A stretch of 14,586 nucleotides of DNA. It comes from CAVPMN01 sp963706425 (GTDB lineage Bacteria; Actinomycetota; Acidimicrobiia; Acidimicrobiales; Acidimicrobilacustridaceae). The position numbers and the translations under genes were made by a program. Numbering within the stretch: the first letter of the stretch is position 1; each line of letters opens with the position of its first letter. Shown in pieces: positions 14,064 through 14,586 of the stretch. The notes beneath the pieces were generated by a model. The model was given only the letters and a program-made list of their open reading frames with translations. It was not told the origin of the DNA and searched no databases. Where the stretch lies: positions 1 to 14,586 of the forward strand of contig CAVPMN010000024.1 of NCBI GenBank assembly GCA_963706425.1. Reading direction: 5' to 3'.

Positions 14064-14586
14064 CGGGAGGATCGTTCCCTTCGACGGAGTCATGGCATAC
14101 GTTCTCGGAGACCATCCAGGCGGTCCCGCCCACGAGCAGGGGGACGCGGCGATTCAGAACGACAGCGGCCTCGCGCCGATCCCCGACGAACATCAGGCAC
14201 CGACGCGGCGCACCCCGACCCCGTTCGGCCGCACGCGTTGCCCGTCATCGACATCGACACGCTCGTGCTCACCATCCAGGCCTACGACGTCGCCACGTGG
14301 CGATTGCCCATGAGCGCGGTGGCCACTGCGGTCGATCTGCGACCACGACGCGCCCGGCGGACTCCCAACCCGTTGTCGTTCGGTCGAGCAGTGCATCTGG
14401 CCCGTCTCGACACGGGCACGCAACGGTCGTTCTTCGACCAGGCCACCATCGCCCTCATCTTCCGGGTACCTCGCCGGGTGCCCGCCGGCCCGTGGGACGA
14501 CGATCCCACCTGCCCCGACGACGTAGCGTGTCGACGGCTTGGGACGCGGTCGTCATCGTGGCCGGTCGTCAGACCGACCACATCCT
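14064..14586 (+). CDS. Unresolved open frame running off the window end (partial)
   Basis: One forward frame is open from 14064 to the window end with no stop. The most protein-like part, about 14202-14330, reads HALPVIDIDTLVLTIQAYDV and then ATWRLPMSAVATAVDLRP with mostly G/C third positions. Further on it becomes Arg-rich, then SFFDQATIALIFRVPRRV, suggesting more indels. No start codon or ribosome-binding site could be fixed; ATG 14092, in another frame, has GGAG too close to be convincing. No family was recognised. Given the broken genes just upstream, 14052-14586 is probably real coding sequence with uncorrected frame errors, but this is inference. Confidence 0.3.

Noticed and set aside
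1..14586. CRISPR array, tRNA or rRNA gene, insertion sequence, prophage
   Set aside because: No spaced direct repeats, no tRNA-like cloverleaf or rRNA sequence recognised, and no transposase or integrase motifs in any frame.

Overview
High-GC DNA with almost exclusively G/C third codon positions, GTG starts, a NucS/EndoMS mismatch endonuclease, a VanW/YoaR-type cell-wall protein with paired cysteines, a WS/DGAT acyltransferase and secreted beta-propeller lipoproteins. Together these point to an actinobacterium, most likely Acidimicrobiia-like (Ilumatobacter or relatives); the exact lineage is inference. No tRNA, rRNA, CRISPR array, transposase or phage gene was seen. This looks like ordinary chromosome rather than a mobile island.

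Layout: (1) 68-1198, minus: a family III (CaiB/BaiF) CoA-transferase-like gene broken by at least seven frame changes. (2) 1281-2915, plus: an ABC1/UbiB-type atypical kinase, divergent from gene 1. (3) 2955-3614, plus: nucS. (4) A perfect 21-bp hairpin (3660-3706) separates nucS from a convergent minus-strand pair: a short-chain dehydrogenase (4592-5494) followed by a MaoC-type enoyl-CoA hydratase 2 (3733-4578). This pair resembles the two catalytic halves of peroxisomal multifunctional enzyme type 2. (5) 5670-7317, plus: a membrane-anchored YoaR/VanW protein with one frameshift, followed by a WS/DGAT acyltransferase (7372-8778). (6) 8802-9515, minus: a small aminoglycoside-phosphotransferase-fold kinase. 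(7) 9672-10628, plus: an EamA/DMT transporter. (8) 10756-14051 and beyond, plus: two successive secreted beta-propeller lipoproteins (PQQ-repeat type, then NHL/SMP-30-like), both with frame breaks, and an unresolved open frame running off the window end.

Functional themes: acyl-CoA/lipid metabolism (CoA transferase, SDR plus MaoC, WS/DGAT), DNA mismatch repair (nucS), and cell envelope or extracytoplasmic functions (VanW, propeller lipoproteins, DMT exporter). A TAnnnT hexamer sits 7-10 bases upstream of the start codon of four genes (68-1198, 1281, 2955 and 9672), which suggests leaderless transcription. By contrast, the SDR, MaoC, WS/DGAT, PQQ and NHL genes carry Shine-Dalgarno-like sequences.

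Frame breaks cluster in the first 1.2 kb and the last 2.5 kb, with one near 6642. At each break the conserved protein resumes in another frame, so uncorrected indels in the assembly are more likely than gene decay. I did not find a convincing undescribed system. The most interesting items are the apparent loss of the catalytic Asp in the CoA-transferase-like protein, the leaderless-promoter pattern, the perfect low-GC palindrome, and the tandem propeller lipoproteins.
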